A stretch of 64,000 bases of DNA, from NCBI RefSeq assembly GCF_014639795.1, contig NZ_BMGC01000005.1, positions 156,060 to 220,059 on the forward strand, in the 5' to 3' direction. This document shows, piece after piece, positions 23,644 through 37,709 of the stretch. The position numbers and the translations under genes were made by a program. Position 1 is the first letter of the stretch; each line of letters begins with the position of its first letter. This DNA comes from Gordonia jinhuaensis. Its GTDB lineage: Bacteria; Actinomycetota; Actinomycetes; Mycobacteriales; Mycobacteriaceae. The notes beneath the pieces were generated by a model, which was given only the letters and a program-made list of their open reading frames with translations, was not told where the DNA came from and did not search any database.

Positions 23644-23943
23644 CTACTCGCCTTCGGTGTGTTCGAGCAGATCCGCGTGGATCTCGCGCATGGCGATCGA
23701 CAGCGGCTTTTCCTGCGGTTCCGGCTCGACCAGCGGGCCGACGTACTCGAGGATGCCGTCGCCGAGCTGGTTGTAGTAGTCGTTGATCTGACGGGCACGC
23801 TTGGCCGCGAAGATCACCAGCGCGTACTTCGAGGAGACTCGCTCGAGGAGTTCGTCGATGGGCGGGTTGGTCAGACCCTCCGGCGGGTCGTACGGGGGTG
23901 CGTCGTGGATCGAGGTCGACGCGGTGTCGGTGGTGGTGCTCAC
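23644..23943 (-). CDS. rpoZ: RNA polymerase omega subunit
   Basis: Small subunit that binds and stabilises the beta' subunit of RNA polymerase. The 99-residue product has [28 protein letters not shown], cited by its core [13 protein letters not shown] and [10 protein letters not shown], and the actinobacterial [22 protein letters not shown] end. The start is GTG 23943 with AAGGAG seven bases upstream; the open frame beyond it is not conserved. Gene order gmk-rpoZ-coaBC supports the call. Confidence 0.95.
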   Translation of the reverse strand: MSTTTDTASTSIHDAPPYDPPEGLTNPPIDELLERVSSKYALVIFAAKRARQINDYYNQLGDGILEYVGPLVEPEPQEKPLSIAMREIHADLLEHTEGE

Positions 23944-24109
23944 GCGAGACTCCTTGGTGCGTTGCCACGGTGAGGTGGCGGTGGCATTCGATGATGGCGG
24001 GCGCTCGCCGACGGCTGGCCGACGAGGGCTGTACGGGTGTCCGACCCGAATGCGGGCGTCACGTGCGGGGCCGCGACGCGCCGGGGACCACGGGGTGCGG
24101 TCACCGGCG

Positions 24110-24772
24110 TCAGCGTGTGCGGTCCGAGTGATCGTGTCCATTGTGATCGTGTCCGACCAGCAAGGATACCAACTCATGTGCGACTCGGTCGACATCGTCG
24201 TTGACCAGCACGTGAGTGAACTCGTCGGTGTGGGCGAGTTCGTGTTGCGCGGTGGCCAAACGGCGCTCGATGACCTCGGGGCTCTCGGTACCGCGGCCGG
24301 TGAGGCGGGCGACGAGTTCATCCCAGCTCGGCGGCGCGAGGAAGACGGTGATCGCCGTCGGGATCTTCGCCACGATGTTGCGCGAACCCGCGATGTCGAC
24401 CTCGACCAGCGTCGGCGTGCCGGCCTCGATCGCCTTGATCACCGGCGCCGACGGCGTACCCGACCGCTGCAGCCCGCCGTGGATCTCCGCCCATTCGAGC
24501 AGCTCGTCGTCGGCGATCATCTGGTCGAACTTCTGCGCGGTGACGAAGTGGTAGTCGCGACCGTCGACCTCGCCGGGGCGCGGTGACCGGGTGGTCACCG
24601 AGACCGAGAAGTACATCTGCGGGAGAAGCTCGCGCACCCGCGTCACCACGCTGGATTTGCCGACGGCAGAGGGGCCGACCAGTACCACCAGTCGACCCCT
24701 CTGTCCGGGCTGTATGTCTGACATGTCCGCATGCGTCCTGGTGGACGGCGCGGCGCTCGGGTCGGACGTCAT
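24110..24772 (-). CDS. gmk: guanylate kinase
   Basis: Phosphorylates GMP to GDP. The protein has the P-loop [12 protein letters not shown], the GMP-binding [19 protein letters not shown] region, EWAEIHGG, and [14 protein letters not shown] chose ATG 24772 (220 residues), 22 bases after the mihF stop; ATG 24724 (204 residues, [10 protein letters not shown]) starts closer to the conserved region and is equally possible because neither has a strong ribosome site. MihF-gmk-rpoZ is the usual actinobacterial order. Confidence 0.95.
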   Translation of the reverse strand: MTSDPSAAPSTRTHADMSDIQPGQRGRLVVLVGPSAVGKSSVVTRVRELLPQMYFSVSVTTRSPRPGEVDGRDYHFVTAQKFDQMIADDELLEWAEIHGGLQRSGTPSAPVIKAIEAGTPTLVEVDIAGSRNIVAKIPTAITVFLAPPSWDELVARLTGRGTESPEVIERRLATAQHELAHTDEFTHVLVNDDVDRVAHELVSLLVGHDHNGHDHSDRTR

Positions 24773-24794
24773 CGCCGGATCGTGACCTCGTGCG

Positions 24795-25112
24795 TCAGTT
24801 CTGATCGAACTTCTCGAGCAGCGCCTTGCGCTGTCGATCACCGAGGCCGCGCAGACGACGGGTCGGCGCGATCTCCAGCTCGGTCATGATCTCCTGAGCC
24901 TTGACCTTGCCCACCTTCGGCAGGGCCTCGAGCAGTGCCGAGACCTTCATCTTGCCGAGAATCTCGTCGGTCTCTGCATCCTTGAGAACCTGCTTGAGAT
25001 CGGTACCGCCACGCTTCAGACGCTCCTTGAGCTCTGCGCGGGCGCGCCGAGCGGCAGCAGCCTTCTCCAATGCAGCGGCACGCTGCTCGTCGGTCAACTG
25101 GGGAAGAGCCAC
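24795..25112 (-). CDS. mihF: integration host factor, actinobacterial type (MihF)
   Basis: Nucleoid-associated DNA-binding protein unique to Actinobacteria and unrelated to the IHF/HU fold; in mycobacteria it is essential and needed for phage L5 integration. The 105-residue protein is very basic with the conserved core [17 protein letters not shown] and the end [18 protein letters not shown], a helix-two-turn-helix module. The start is GTG 25112 with a strong GGAGG five bases upstream. It heads the gmk-rpoZ-coaBC-metK run. Confidence 0.96.
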   Translation of the reverse strand: MALPQLTDEQRAAALEKAAAARRARAELKERLKRGGTDLKQVLKDAETDEILGKMKVSALLEALPKVGKVKAQEIMTELEIAPTRRLRGLGDRQRKALLEKFDQN

Positions 25113-25682
25113 GGTTCCTCCGTTTTCATTCTGTGGAAACTCCTACACCGCCCATCAGGGCAGCGACTGCGACCGTACCCACGTGAACTGCGATTTGCCA
25201 CGCCCACCCCGTCAAAAGCCCACGACAACGCGTGTTGTATGGCCTCGCCGCGGCTCCCGGCCGGGTGTCTGTCACCACGGGCCGCCGATCACCGGATCAC
25301 ACCATGGCGGCGTCGAATCACGGTGAACGGCAAGCACTTTCGCTGCGGTGCCCGGTTTCGGGCGATTGACACGGAATGTGCTGGACGTGGCGTGCGATCC
25401 GACGCCGGCAGCCGCCGGGAAAAGTCGAAGTCCGCGGCGCACCGTTGCGCGTGTCGCGCGCCCGCGGGCCTCCCGTCGCGGTCGAGACCTGCGTCGACGC
25501 GGCCGTTCCGACCGCCTCGGACGGCGAGGAACTGCACGTCCAGGGTGTGACAGGGTCGTCGTGGCGTGCCGATGTGACGGTCACCTCGCACGGTCCCGGG
25601 GCGCACACAGGCACCGGCGAACACGCTGGGTGTCCTCGCCGGTGCGGTGGGCAGCAAGCGGCCGATCAGCCCGGGCGGTCGG
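25113..25682. other. 570-base gap between mihF and pyrF, no gene seen
   Basis: The stretch separates the 3' end of the pyrimidine operon from the mihF start. Open frames on both strands lack recognisable products and mostly extend as shadows of pyrF. It must hold the mihF promoter, but I see no convincing -35/-10 pair or hairpin. In M. tuberculosis a PE/PPE pair sits here; nothing of that kind is present. Confidence 0.6.
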
Positions 25683-26500
25683 TCAGCCCAGTGCGGCCTC
25701 GACGGCGTCGCGGGTGGTGGCTGCGGCGGCCCGCAGCGCGTCGACGTCGGGTCCGGCGGCCAGGATCGAGCGGGAGGCCGCCGGCAGCAGCCAGCTGCGG
25801 TCGGCCGACGAGAAGCGCTCAGGGAGGTCCTCGGGCCGTGCGCCCTGGACACCGAGTCCCGGTGCGAGGATCGGTCCGCCCACCTCGGAGAGGTCAACCC
25901 GGTACTGCGCGGTGGTCGCGCCGACCACGACTCCGACCGTCGCGGCGCCGTCACCGTTGATCGTGGCCGCCTCGTCGACCACGCCCTGTGACACGGTCTG
26001 CCCCTCGAACAGCGCGCATTGCACGGCGACGCTCTCGGGGTTGGAGGTGCGTGCCAGGACGAACATCGCGCGGTTGTTGCGCTGGGCCAGCTCCAGGACC
26101 GGCGTCAGCGCGCGGAAGCCGAGGTAGGGCGAGACCGTGACCGCATCGGAGCTCAACGGGGCGTCGGCACCGAGCCACGCCTGTGCGTATGCGGTCATCG
26201 TCGACCCGATGTCACCGCGTTTGGCGTCGCTGAGCACCAGAGCGCCGTGGTCACGGCATCTCGCGATCACCGACTCGAGAACGGCGAACCCCGCCGAGCC
26301 GTAGGCCTCGAAGAAGGCGACCTGCGGTTTGATCACCGCGGCGGTGGGGCCGAAGGCCTCCACGCAGCGGTCGGCGAACCGGGCGAGCCCGTCGGCATCC
26401 GCACGCAGCCCCCACTGCTCGAGCAGACCCGGATGCGGGTCGATACCCACACACAACCGGCCGCGGTCGGCGACCGCCGCACGGTACTGCGATGCGAAGG

Positions 26501-26504
<4 letters not shown>
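25683..26504 (-). CDS. pyrF: orotidine 5'-phosphate decarboxylase, type 2
   Basis: Last step of UMP synthesis. The 273-residue protein carries the long-type signature [10 protein letters not shown] with catalytic Lys95 and Asp98, plus [11 protein letters not shown] and [13 protein letters not shown], typical of the actinobacterial/myxobacterial subfamily. The start is ATG 26504, overlapping the carB stop (ATGA); the 95-residue upstream extension is shadow. It is the last gene of the pyr operon. Confidence 0.97.
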
Positions 26505-29826
<3,322 letters not shown>

Positions 29827-29827
<1 letters not shown>

Positions 29828-30987
29828 CAGGCGTTCTCCCCTTGCATCACAGCGACGAAACGGTCGAAGAGGTAGGCGGCATCGTGCGGGCCGGCCGCTG
29901 CCTCCGGGTGGTACTGGACGGAAAACGCTCGGCCGGACAACAATTCGACGCCCTCGACGGTGCCGTCGTTGGCGCAGACGTGGCTCACCCGCGCTCGGCC
30001 GAAGTCGGTGTCGAATTCCTCGCCCGCCGACCCCTCGAGGGCGAAGCCGTGGTTCTGGGCCGTGATCGACACCTTCCCGGTCGCATGGTCGATGACCGGG
30101 ATGTTGATGCCGCGGTGGCCGAACTTCATCTTGTAGGTCGACCGTCCCAGAGCGCGGCCGAGGATCTGGTTGCCGAAGCAGATGCCGAACAGTGGAATGT
30201 CCTCGCCGAGCACGCCGCGGGTCAGTTCCACCGCGTGGTCGGCGGTGGCCGGGTCGCCGGGACCGTTGGACAGGAACACACCGTCGGGTGAGAGGGCGGT
30301 GATGTCGGACAGGGTCGCCGACGCCGGGAGCACGTGCACGCGCACGCCGCGTTCGGCGAACATCCGGGGCGTGTTGGTCTTGATGCCCAGGTCGATCGCG
30401 GCCACGGTGAAGCGCGGCTCACCATCGGGGGAGATCACATAGTCGACGGGCGAGCTGACCTCGCCGGCAAGGTCGGCGCCGGCCATCGACGGCTGGGTGC
30501 GCACCCGCTCGAGGAGTTCGTCGGGCTCGGCGAGCGCGTCGCCGGAGAAGATGCCCGCGCGCATCGAACCGTGTTCGCGCAACACCCGCACCACCGTGCG
30601 GGTGTCGATGCCGGCGATGCCCACGATCCCCTGCTCGACCAGTTCGTCCTGCAGCGAGGTGGTGGCGCGGAAGTTCGACACGCGTCGCGTCGGGTTGCGC
30701 ACCGCGTACCCGGCCACCCAGATGCGTCCGGTCTCGTCGCCGGGTGCCGCAGCGGGGTCGTGACTCTCGCCGTCCTCGCGGTTCCAGCCGGTGTTCCCGA
30801 TCTGCGGTGCGGTGGCCACCACGATCTGCCGGTGATAGCTCGGGTCGGTGAGCGTCTCCTGATACCCGGTCATCGCGGTGCAGAAGACCGCCTCGCCGAG
30901 GGTCTGCCCGCGCGCCCCGAATTCCACTCCGGTGAAGCGCTGACCGTTCTCGAGCACCAGCACTGCCGGGGACACTGTCGAACTCAT
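29827..30987 (-). CDS. carA: carbamoyl-phosphate synthase small subunit
   Basis: Glutaminase subunit that passes ammonia to CarB. The 386-residue protein has an N-terminal CPSase domain ([26 protein letters not shown]) and a class I amidotransferase domain with nucleophile Cys270 in FGICFGNQ and the His360/Glu362 pair in VQYHPEA. The start is ATG 30987, overlapping the upstream gene by four bases; the much longer open frame upstream is shadow. Confidence 0.97.
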
Positions 30988-31535
30988 TGGGTTCTTCCGT
31001 TCTCGTCTGCCGACCCGTCGGAGTGGGCCGTGTCGGTGGGTCGCTCCGCCCGGGCTCGGCGGTGGCTCACCCATGCGGGGTAGATGGTCTTGTCGTCGGC
31101 GCGCAGGCCGGAGTCGATCTCGGTGCCGGTGGGCAACGTCCACCGGATCACCAGCACGCCGTCTGCGGTCATGACCTTGCCCGCCAGACCGCGCTCGGTG
31201 CGCACCGCGACGATCGCATCCTCGGGGATCCAGATGGGGCTGGCGCCGGTGCGGTCGATCAGGATGCCGTCGTCGTAGCGCGCGATCGAGGCCGACGCGC
31301 GGTCGCCGTAGTCGCCGACCGCCACCCGGTCCTGCCAGCTCGGCGCGATGGTCGACCCGACGTAGAGGCCGGTGTCGGGACCGAGCTCCGGTGCGCCGAG
31401 ATCGGCGGGCACCGGTGGGAAGGCGCCGATCTGGTCGGCCTGGCGGCGTCCCCGGTTGCGCCAGCCGCGCAGCATCAGGCTGATGACACCAAGCCACAGA
31501 AGGATGACCACGACGGCGACGATCGCGCCTGTCAC
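30984..31535 (-). CDS. membrane-anchored PH-like protein, Rv1382 family
   Basis: Conserved actinobacterial gene always found between pyrC and carA in this group; function unknown. The 183-residue protein has one N-terminal membrane segment (about residues 3-22, [19 protein letters not shown]), a polar linker ([12 protein letters not shown]), and a C-terminal PH-like beta domain (about 50-155) with [20 protein letters not shown]. Its ends overlap pyrC and carA by four bases each, so it is tightly co-translated with pyrimidine genes. No catalytic motif is visible. Confidence 0.85.
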   Translation of the reverse strand: MTGAIVAVVVILLWLGVISLMLRGWRNRGRRQADQIGAFPPVPADLGAPELGPDTGLYVGSTIAPSWQDRVAVGDYGDRASASIARYDDGILIDRTGASPIWIPEDAIVAVRTERGLAGKVMTADGVLVIRWTLPTGTEIDSGLRADDKTIYPAWVSHRRARAERPTDTAHSDGSADENGRTQ

Positions 31536-32866
31536 AGCGTCTCCATCCCGTCGGCCGGCACAGCTGCGTGGCCGTCGCGGGCGGTGATCCGGCCGCGCAG
31601 CACGGTGGCGACGACGGTGGCCGTCATCGTCATCTCCTCATAGGGGGTGTTGGCGGATCGACTGGCCAGCTCGTCGCCGCGCACCACCCACGAGGTCTCG
31701 GGATCGACGATGGTGAGGTTGGCGGGTTCGCCCACCGCGATCGGGCGGCCCTGGTCGGGCAGCCGGGTGATCTGCGCCGGGCGTTCGCTCATCACGCGCG
31801 CCACACCACGCCAGTCGAGCAGGCCCGGGGTCACCATCGTCTCCACCACGATCGGCAATGCGGTCTGCAGCCCGAGCATGCCCGGTCGCGCATTGGCGAA
31901 CTCACAACACTTCTCCTGTGCCGCGTGTGGTGCGTGATCGGTTGCCACGCAGTCGATAACGCCCTCGGCCAGGGCTTCGCGCAGCGCCCGACAGTCCGAC
32001 GCCTCCCGCAACGGCGGGTTCACCTTGTTCACCGCGTCATATGTCTCCAACCGCGAGTCATCAAGGAGCAGATGATGCGGGGTGACCTCTGCGGAGATCG
32101 AAATACCCTGCGCACGAGCCCATTTCAGGATCTCGACGGTGCCGGCGGTGGATGCGTGGCAGATGTGGACGCGCCCGCCCGCGTCGCGGGCGAGGATCGC
32201 ATCGCGTGCCACGATCGACTCCTCGGCCGAGCGGGGCCAGCCGGTCAGGCCCAGCCGTGCGGCGGTGGGACCCTCATGGGCCACCGCGCCGACGGTCAGC
32301 CGCGGCTCCTCGGCATGCTGGGCGATGAGCACGTCGAGTCCGCGGGCGTACTCCAGCGCGCGTCGCATGACCAGCGGATCGTGGACGCATTTGCCGTCGT
32401 CGCTGAACATCCGGACGCCGGCGGTGCCGGCGGCCATCGTGCCCATCTCGGCCAGTTGCGTACCGCCGAGCCCGACGGTGACCGCCCCGACCGGATGCAC
32501 GTCGACCAAGCCGACCTGCCGTCCGACGGCGTGCACGTGGTCGGTGACCACCACACTGTCGGCGACCGGGTCGGTGTTGGCCATGGCGAACACGGCCGTA
32601 TATCCGCCGAGCGCTGCAGCCGCCGAGCCGCTGGCGATGGTCTCGGTGTCCTCGCGCCCCGGCTCACGCAGATGGGTGTGCATGTCGACGAAGCCGGGCA
32701 GCAATACTCCACCGCCCCCGTCGATCACCTCGGTGTCTGTATCGGTGTCGGTGGCGTCGTCGGCGACCCCGGCACCGATCGCGGCGATCATCCCGTCGCG
32801 GACCAGCACATCGACCGGGTCGCCCTCCCCGTAGGGGCGCACCGCCCGGATCACCAGATCGCTCAT
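31532..32866 (-). CDS. pyrC: dihydroorotase
   Basis: Cyclises carbamoyl aspartate to dihydroorotate, third step of pyrimidine synthesis. The 444-residue amidohydrolase has the metal ligands His63 and His65 in [11 protein letters not shown] and the C-terminal [10 protein letters not shown] with the catalytic Asp. A short acidic TDTDTDTE run sits near residue 40. The start is ATG 32866 with GGAGG upstream and a 4-base overlap with the pyrB stop; the longer frame upstream is shadow of pyrB. Confidence 0.97.
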   Translation of the reverse strand: MSDLVIRAVRPYGEGDPVDVLVRDGMIAAIGAGVADDATDTDTDTEVIDGGGGVLLPGFVDMHTHLREPGREDTETIASGSAAAALGGYTAVFAMANTDPVADSVVVTDHVHAVGRQVGLVDVHPVGAVTVGLGGTQLAEMGTMAAGTAGVRMFSDDGKCVHDPLVMRRALEYARGLDVLIAQHAEEPRLTVGAVAHEGPTAARLGLTGWPRSAEESIVARDAILARDAGGRVHICHASTAGTVEILKWARAQGISISAEVTPHHLLLDDSRLETYDAVNKVNPPLREASDCRALREALAEGVIDCVATDHAPHAAQEKCCEFANARPGMLGLQTALPIVVETMVTPGLLDWRGVARVMSERPAQITRLPDQGRPIAVGEPANLTIVDPETSWVVRGDELASRSANTPYEEMTMTATVVATVLRGRITARDGHAAVPADGMETL

Positions 32867-33807
32867 ACCGCACCTCCGTTCTCGGTGCCGACCAGCAGTC
32901 CGAAGAGCACCGCCATCCGCACGTGGACACCGTTGGTCACCTGCGCCAAGATCGCCGCACGCGGCGAATCGGCCACCGAGAAGCCGATCTCCATACCGCG
33001 CAGCATCGGACCCGGGTGCAGGACGACCGCGTCGTCGCGCAGCAGCCCCGCCCGGCGTTCGCTGAGCCCGTACCGCACCGAGTACTCGCGTGAGCTGGGG
33101 AAGAATCCGCCGTTCATCCGCTCCGCCTGGACGCGCAGCATCATCACCGCGTCCACGGTCGGCAGGATCGTGTCGAGATCGTGGGACACCTCCACCGGCC
33201 ACTGCGACACACCGACCGGCAGCAGTGTCGGCGGCGCGACCAACACGACATCGGCGCCGAGTGTGCGCAGCAGCAGCGCATTCGAGCGCGCGACCCGGGA
33301 GTGCAGGATGTCGCCGACGATGGCGATGCGCCGCCCGGTCAGTGAGCCGAGACGCTGGCGCAGCGTGAGCGCGTCGAGCAGCGCCTGGGTGGGATGTTCG
33401 TGAGTGCCGTCACCGGCGTTGATGACCGCGGGCCCGCGGCCGTTGTCGTCGGTCCAGGCGGCGATCTGATGTGCGGCGCCCGACGCCGGATGACGCACGA
33501 TCAACGCGTCGGCGCCCGCGGCGTAGAGGGTCTTGGCGGTGTCGCGCAGTGATTCGCCCTTGTTCACCGACGAACTCGAGGCGCTGACGTTGATGACGTC
33601 GGCGCTCATCCACTTCCCGGCCACCTCGAACGACACCCGGGTACGTGTGGAGTTCTCGTAGAACACCGTCATCACCGTGCGCCCGCGCAGGGTGGGAAGC
33701 TTGCGGATCTCGCGGCCCCTCAATGCTTCCTCGAACCGCTGCGCCTCGTCGAGCAGCGCAGTGGCCGAATCAGCATCGAGATCGGCGACCGACAGCAGGT
33801 GACGCAT
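32863..33807 (-). CDS. pyrB: aspartate carbamoyltransferase, catalytic subunit
   Basis: Second step of pyrimidine synthesis. The 314-residue protein has the carbamoyl-phosphate motif [12 protein letters not shown] near residue 52, [17 protein letters not shown] sequence (here [16 protein letters not shown]), and [12 protein letters not shown]. The start is ATG 33807, six bases after AGAGGG and overlapping the pyrR stop by one base; the GTG at 33810 is directly adjacent and would overlap by four. No pyrI is present, as in other actinobacteria. Confidence 0.97.
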   Translation of the reverse strand: MRHLLSVADLDADSATALLDEAQRFEEALRGREIRKLPTLRGRTVMTVFYENSTRTRVSFEVAGKWMSADVINVSASSSSVNKGESLRDTAKTLYAAGADALIVRHPASGAAHQIAAWTDDNGRGPAVINAGDGTHEHPTQALLDALTLRQRLGSLTGRRIAIVGDILHSRVARSNALLLRTLGADVVLVAPPTLLPVGVSQWPVEVSHDLDTILPTVDAVMMLRVQAERMNGGFFPSSREYSVRYGLSERRAGLLRDDAVVLHPGPMLRGMEIGFSVADSPRAAILAQVTNGVHVRMAVLFGLLVGTENGGAV

Positions 33808-34439
33808 CACAATCCCTCTTCTCTCGCCGCATGCCCTGCCGTCCGCTGCGCGCGCTCGACCGGTCGCAGGACGACCTCGTCGACGCCGTCCTCCTCGATC
33901 AGATGCACCTCGACATCCTCGCTGCGCGAGGTGGGGACGTTCTTGCCGACATAGTCGGCGCGGATCGGCAGTTCGCGGTGTCCGCGATCGACGAGGACCG
34001 CCAGCTGGACCGCGGCCGGACGGCCGAGGTCACGCAACGCGTCGAGTGCGGCGCGCACGGTACGACCTGAGTACAGGACGTCATCGACGAGGATCACCAC
34101 CACTCCGTCGACGCCGCCCTCGGGCAGGGTCGTCAGCCCCAGAGCGCGGTGGGGCTGGGCGCGTAGGTCGTCGCGATAGAGGGTGATGTCGAGGGAACCG
34201 GTGGGAACGGTCACACCGGTGAACTCGGCGATCTTCGCGGCCAGCCGATGGGCCAGATGGGTGCCGCGGGTGGGAATCCCGACCAACGCGACCGGCGGCG
34301 CCTGAGGCGAGTCCAGCGCGGTCTTCTCGATGATCTGGTGGGACATACGGGCGATGGTGCGGGTGACATCGGCGGCGTCGAGGAGGATTCGACCTCCCGA
34401 CGCACCGGCATCCGCGTCACCCTGGGCAGGTGTGATCAC
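33807..34439 (-). CDS. pyrR: bifunctional pyr operon regulator / uracil phosphoribosyltransferase
   Basis: Binds pyr mRNA in a UMP-dependent way to repress the operon, and has uracil phosphoribosyltransferase activity. The 210-residue protein has the PRPP-binding motif [19 protein letters not shown] near residue 115 and [13 protein letters not shown] near 50. The start is GTG 34439 preceded by AAGGAGG. It is the first gene of pyrR-B-C-x-carA-carB-pyrF, and a PyrR-type RNA loop lies just upstream of its ribosome site, implying autoregulation. Confidence 0.97.
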   Translation of the reverse strand: MITPAQGDADAGASGGRILLDAADVTRTIARMSHQIIEKTALDSPQAPPVALVGIPTRGTHLAHRLAAKIAEFTGVTVPTGSLDITLYRDDLRAQPHRALGLTTLPEGGVDGVVVILVDDVLYSGRTVRAALDALRDLGRPAAVQLAVLVDRGHRELPIRADYVGKNVPTSRSEDVEVHLIEEDGVDEVVLRPVERAQRTAGHAAREEGL

Positions 34440-34446
34440 ACCGACC

Positions 34447-34475
34447 TCCTTCTCCGCCTCACAGGACGGCTCTTA
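34447..34475 (-). promoter_or_regulatory. PyrR-binding loop over the pyrR ribosome site
   Basis: On the minus strand GTCCTGTGAGGC (34467-34456) matches the known PyrR-binding loop pattern ARUCCNGNGAGGY apart from its first base. CCG and CGG flanks can close the stem. AAGGAGG, the pyrR ribosome site, follows within five bases (34453-34447). Bound PyrR would block translation, as shown for M. smegmatis. A TAACGT box at 34501-34496 may be the -10 element. Confidence 0.8.
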
Positions 34476-34552
34476 AAGGAAGAAGTTCGACGTCGACGTT
34501 AGCAGACCGGCAACGCCCGACAGGGAGCGGGGACCGGCAGCAGAGCGGGGGC

Positions 34553-35056
34553 TCAACTCCCGCCGGCATCCCCCGAGCGCTCCTCGGGTGCCTGTGCCGC
34601 GGCCGCTGCACGCACCTGCCCGGCCAGGCCCAGCATCCGACCGAGCACACCGTTGACGAACGCCGGTGAGTCGTCGGTCGAGAGCTCCTTGGCCAGTTCG
34701 ACGGCCTCGTCGACCACCACACGCGGGTCGACGTCGTCGGCATGGAACATCTCCCAGGTCGCCAGCCGCAGGATCGCGCGGTCGACCGCGGGGAGCCGAG
34801 GCAGCGTCCACTTCTCCAGATGTGAGGACAACACCGAGTCCACCTCGTCGCTGTCGGCGACGACACCGTTGAGCACGCGCTCGGTGTAGTCGTTGATCGC
34901 GCCGATGCTGTCGTCGGTGACGAACAACTCACGACGCTGCTCGACGAGGTCGAGGGGTGAGACGTCTTTGGCCTCGGCCTCGAACAACAGGTCGACGGCA
35001 CGCCGACGCGCCTTGTGGCGCGTGCCGCGCTTCTTTGTTCCGGACTTCTTGGTCAC
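34553..35056 (-). CDS. nusB: transcription antitermination protein NusB
   Basis: Helical RNA-binding factor that with NusE/S10 promotes antitermination in rRNA operons. The 167-residue protein starts with a basic tail ([19 protein letters not shown]) and has the family segments [31 protein letters not shown] and [26 protein letters not shown] (cited by their first residues). The start is a GTG at 35056. It lies 46 bases after efp; the order pepQ-efp-nusB is conserved. Confidence 0.96.
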   Translation of the reverse strand: MTKKSGTKKRGTRHKARRRAVDLLFEAEAKDVSPLDLVEQRRELFVTDDSIGAINDYTERVLNGVVADSDEVDSVLSSHLEKWTLPRLPAVDRAILRLATWEMFHADDVDPRVVVDEAVELAKELSTDDSPAFVNGVLGRMLGLAGQVRAAAAAQAPEERSGDAGGS

Positions 35057-35102
35057 TGGTCGCTGCTCAATACTCTGGTGGCTCGATACTCGTGCTGGCT
35101 GG

Positions 35103-35666
35103 TCAGGAGTTGACGCGGCCCAGGTAGCTGCCGTCGCGCGAGTCGACCTTCAGCTTGTCGCCGGTGTTGATGAACAGCGGCACGGCGATCTCGGCGCCGG
35201 TCTCCATCGTGGCGGGCTTGGTGCCGCCGGTCGACCGGTCGCCCTGCAGGCCCGGATCGGTGTGCTGGACCACGAGCTCGACGGTGACCGGGAGCTCCAC
35301 ATAGAGCGGCGCGCCGTCATGCATCGCGACCTGCACACCCATGTTCTCGAGGAGGAAGCGCGCGCCGTCGCCGACGGTCTCCGGCGAGATCGGGTACTGC
35401 TCGTAGGTGTCGTCGTCCATGAAGACGAAATCGGAGCCGTCGTTGTACAGGTAGGTCATGTCGCGGCGGTCGACCGTCGCGGTCTCGACCTTGACGCCGG
35501 CGTTGAAGGTCTTGTCGACGATCTTGCCGCTGAGGACGTTCTTGATCTTGGTACGCACGAAGGCCGGACCCTTGCCGGGCTTGACGTGCTGGAACTCCTG
35601 GATCTGCCAGAGTCCGTTGTCCATCTGCAGGACGAGGCCGTTCTTGAAATCTGCGGTAGTTGCCAC
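35103..35666 (-). CDS. efp: elongation factor P
   Basis: Relieves ribosome stalling at polyproline stretches. The 187-residue protein has the three-domain fold, with Lys32 at the tip of the first-domain loop ([13 protein letters not shown]), the residue modified in some bacteria. No modification gene is visible nearby. The conserved C-terminal [17 protein letters not shown] is intact. The start is a GTG at 35666. It sits between pepQ (115 bases upstream) and nusB. Confidence 0.98.
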   Translation of the reverse strand: MATTADFKNGLVLQMDNGLWQIQEFQHVKPGKGPAFVRTKIKNVLSGKIVDKTFNAGVKVETATVDRRDMTYLYNDGSDFVFMDDDTYEQYPISPETVGDGARFLLENMGVQVAMHDGAPLYVELPVTVELVVQHTDPGLQGDRSTGGTKPATMETGAEIAVPLFINTGDKLKVDSRDGSYLGRVNS

Positions 35667-35781
35667 GCGCGTATGTACTTCCTTGTCGGTGTCGGGCTGG
35701 TCGGGTGCCGAGTGGTACTCGGTGAGGGCGCCGGGTGAGGCGGCCCTCGGTGAGGGGTCGACGGTCGGGTGCCGCGAGCCA

Positions 35782-36978
35782 TCACAGGACGGTCAGGGCC
35801 TTGCCGGTCGTCGTCAGCACCTCACGGCCGGCGTCGGTGATCGCGAGCGTGTCCTCGATGCGCACCCCGCCGCGTCCGGGCAGGTAGACACCGGGCTCAG
35901 CAGTCACCACAGCACCGCATGGAAGTGTACCGGTAGCGGTCTTGCCGACTCCGGGGGCTTCATGGATCTCCAGTCCCACCCCGTGACCGAGCCCGTGTAC
36001 GTAGTACTCGCCGAAGCCGGCCGCGTCGATCACCGACCGGGCGGCGGCGTCGATGTCGGCGAGCGCGGCGCCCGGCACCATCGCCTCAGATCCCGCCCGC
36101 TGTGCGGCGGCGACCAGCTCGTAGATCTCGCGCTGCCACCCCGCCGGCTCACCGAGGACATAGGTCCGCGTCATGTCCGAGTGGTAGCCGGCGACGGTGG
36201 CGCCGAAGTCGATCTTGACCAAATCACCTGCGGCCAGCACCGCCTCGGTCGGGCGGTGGTGCGGGATGGCCGAGTTCGCGCCGGCGGCAACGATCGTCTC
36301 GAAGGAGATCTCGTCGGCTCCCCGCGCGAACATCTCCCACTCCAGTGCGCGCGCCACCTCGCGTTCGGTGCGACCCGCGGCGATGGTCGGCAAGATCGCC
36401 GCGAGAGCATCGTCGGCGACCGCGCAGGCGCGACGCAGCAGCTCCACCTCACCGGGGTCCTTCACCTCACGCAGCCCTTCGACCAGTCCCGTCGTCGCGA
36501 CCAGACGATCCGACGGCCCGGTATCGGACAGGCGGGCGTGCAGATCGCGCAGCCCGGCGACGGTGACGATGTGCGCCTCGAACCCGATCGCCTCGACCGA
36601 GGCGCCGGCCAGGCCCACCAACTCCGCCACACAGTCCCTGGCGATCACCGCGTGCACGTCCGGCGTCTGCTCGGCGACCTGCGTGAGATAGCGGCCATCC
36701 GTGCTGATGTGGTCGTCGTCGGCACCGGAGGCGGCGATCATGACCGCGGCATTCGAACCGGTGAACCCGGTGAGGTATTCGACGTTGAGCAGGTCGGCGA
36801 CCACGAAGGCGCCGAGCTCACGCTCACGGATCACCGAGCGCAGACGTTCTCGCCGGGCACCGTGGTCGTGGACGATGCGGTCAGATGAGGGTCTGAGAGT
36901 GCGGGCGCCGTCGACCGGTTCGGCGGCCGTGGGCGATGAGGAGTCGGTGGTCACCTGGTCAACGCTACCGCCGGGCAC
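35782..36978 (-). CDS. pepQ: Xaa-Pro dipeptidase/aminopeptidase, M24B family
   Basis: Metallopeptidase that cleaves peptides with proline in second position. The pita-bread domain carries the metal ligands in order: Asp in KIDFGA, Asp in [10 protein letters not shown], His in [12 protein letters not shown], Glu in TAEPGVY and Glu in GVRIEDT. The N-terminal creatinase-like domain (about 30-160) has [17 protein letters not shown]. The frame opens at GTG 36978 (398 residues), with a second GTG at 36954 that is equally credible. It is the conserved neighbour of efp and diverges from the B-4DMT gene. Confidence 0.94.
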   Translation of the reverse strand: MPGGSVDQVTTDSSSPTAAEPVDGARTLRPSSDRIVHDHGARRERLRSVIRERELGAFVVADLLNVEYLTGFTGSNAAVMIAASGADDDHISTDGRYLTQVAEQTPDVHAVIARDCVAELVGLAGASVEAIGFEAHIVTVAGLRDLHARLSDTGPSDRLVATTGLVEGLREVKDPGEVELLRRACAVADDALAAILPTIAAGRTEREVARALEWEMFARGADEISFETIVAAGANSAIPHHRPTEAVLAAGDLVKIDFGATVAGYHSDMTRTYVLGEPAGWQREIYELVAAAQRAGSEAMVPGAALADIDAAARSVIDAAGFGEYYVHGLGHGVGLEIHEAPGVGKTATGTLPCGAVVTAEPGVYLPGRGGVRIEDTLAITDAGREVLTTTGKALTVL

Positions 36979-37037
36979 CCCGGGCCTGCGACGAGCGCAA
37001 TCCGGCGGTGTGACGGTAGGGCTGGGTCACCGTCGGT

Positions 37038-37043
37038 TAGGCT
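37038..37043 (+). promoter_or_regulatory. -10 box for a possibly leaderless transcript
   Basis: TAGGCT fits TANNNT and ends eight bases before the ATG at 37052, so transcription would start at or within a base or two of the start codon. Leaderless genes are frequent in Mycobacteriales. No ribosome site is seen before the ATG. Confidence 0.5.
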
Positions 37044-37051
37044 CTGTGACC

Positions 37052-37615
37052 ATGGTCGCTTGGTTGCTGCGTGGTCTCGCTATGACCGCCGTACACGTCG
37101 TCGCCAGGGTCTTGCTGGCGCTGGCCATCGTGAAGTGGCCGCTCGAGGGGACCTATTGGAAGGTCGCGGCGATCGCAGCGGTCGTGCTCATCGCGTTCTG
37201 CTGGGGTGGCATCGACGGGATCCTCGACGCGCGCGCCCATCCCGATCCCGACGACTACAACGACCTGCTGATGCGCTGGCTCAAGGCCGGGCTGTTCGCA
37301 GGAGTCGTCTCCTCCGTCATCTGCTGGGTTCTCGGACGCACGACGCTGCCCGGCATGGGTGAGGGCAATCTCGCCGTCGACATCGTCGCCGGCGGATCCT
37401 TCGTTGCGCTGCTGATCCTGCTGCCCGCCATGGTCGGTGCCGCCATCGGCCGCTGGCTCGTGCGCCGTCAGTACCGCAACGTCGGCGAACACCATCACGC
37501 TCAGGCCGGCGACAACAACGCGACCGACAACGGCGCCCCCGACGACAACGCCCCCCACAACAACGCCGGTGACGATCCCGAGCACGCGTCCAGGCAACAG
37601 GTCGCGCACGGCTGA
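37052..37615 (+). CDS. B-4DMT family membrane protein
   Basis: Actinobacterial four-helix membrane protein, homologous to Rv2536, which has the same place next to pepQ. The 187-residue product has four membrane segments (about residues 2-25, 33-55, 74-92 and 105-130) and a conserved WGGIDGILDARAHPDPDDYNDL loop, quoted by its core GIDGILDARAHPD. It ends in a 50-residue Asn/Asp-rich tail with NNATDNGAPDDNAP. Transport is suggested by the family name only; no substrate is known. The start is ATG 37052; a longer frame upstream is shadow of pepQ. Confidence 0.85.
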   Translation: MVAWLLRGLAMTAVHVVARVLLALAIVKWPLEGTYWKVAAIAAVVLIAFCWGGIDGILDARAHPDPDDYNDLLMRWLKAGLFAGVVSSVICWVLGRTTLPGMGEGNLAVDIVAGGSFVALLILLPAMVGAAIGRWLVRRQYRNVGEHHHAQAGDNNATDNGAPDDNAPHNNAGDDPEHASRQQVAHG

Positions 37616-37677
37616 CGCCCGGTCGGTGCCCGTCTGCCGACATGGCGGTCCACCCGTAACGAAGCCACGATCTGCGC

Positions 37678-37683
37678 GATAAT
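37678..37683 (+). promoter_or_regulatory. possible -10 box of the secreted-protein gene
   Basis: GATAAT lies 26 bases upstream of the GTG start at 37710 and differs from TATAAT at one base. No clear -35 element is present. It is consistent with a short leader carrying the GGGGGAA ribosome site. Confidence 0.4.
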
Positions 37684-37709
37684 CCGTGCATGCCGACAGA
37701 GGGGGAATT

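Noticed and set aside
25289..25954. minus-strand open frame reaching into the gap after pyrF
   Set aside because: It overlaps pyrF in another frame and has an Arg/Pro/Ser composition with no conserved motif, so it does not fill the 570-base gap.
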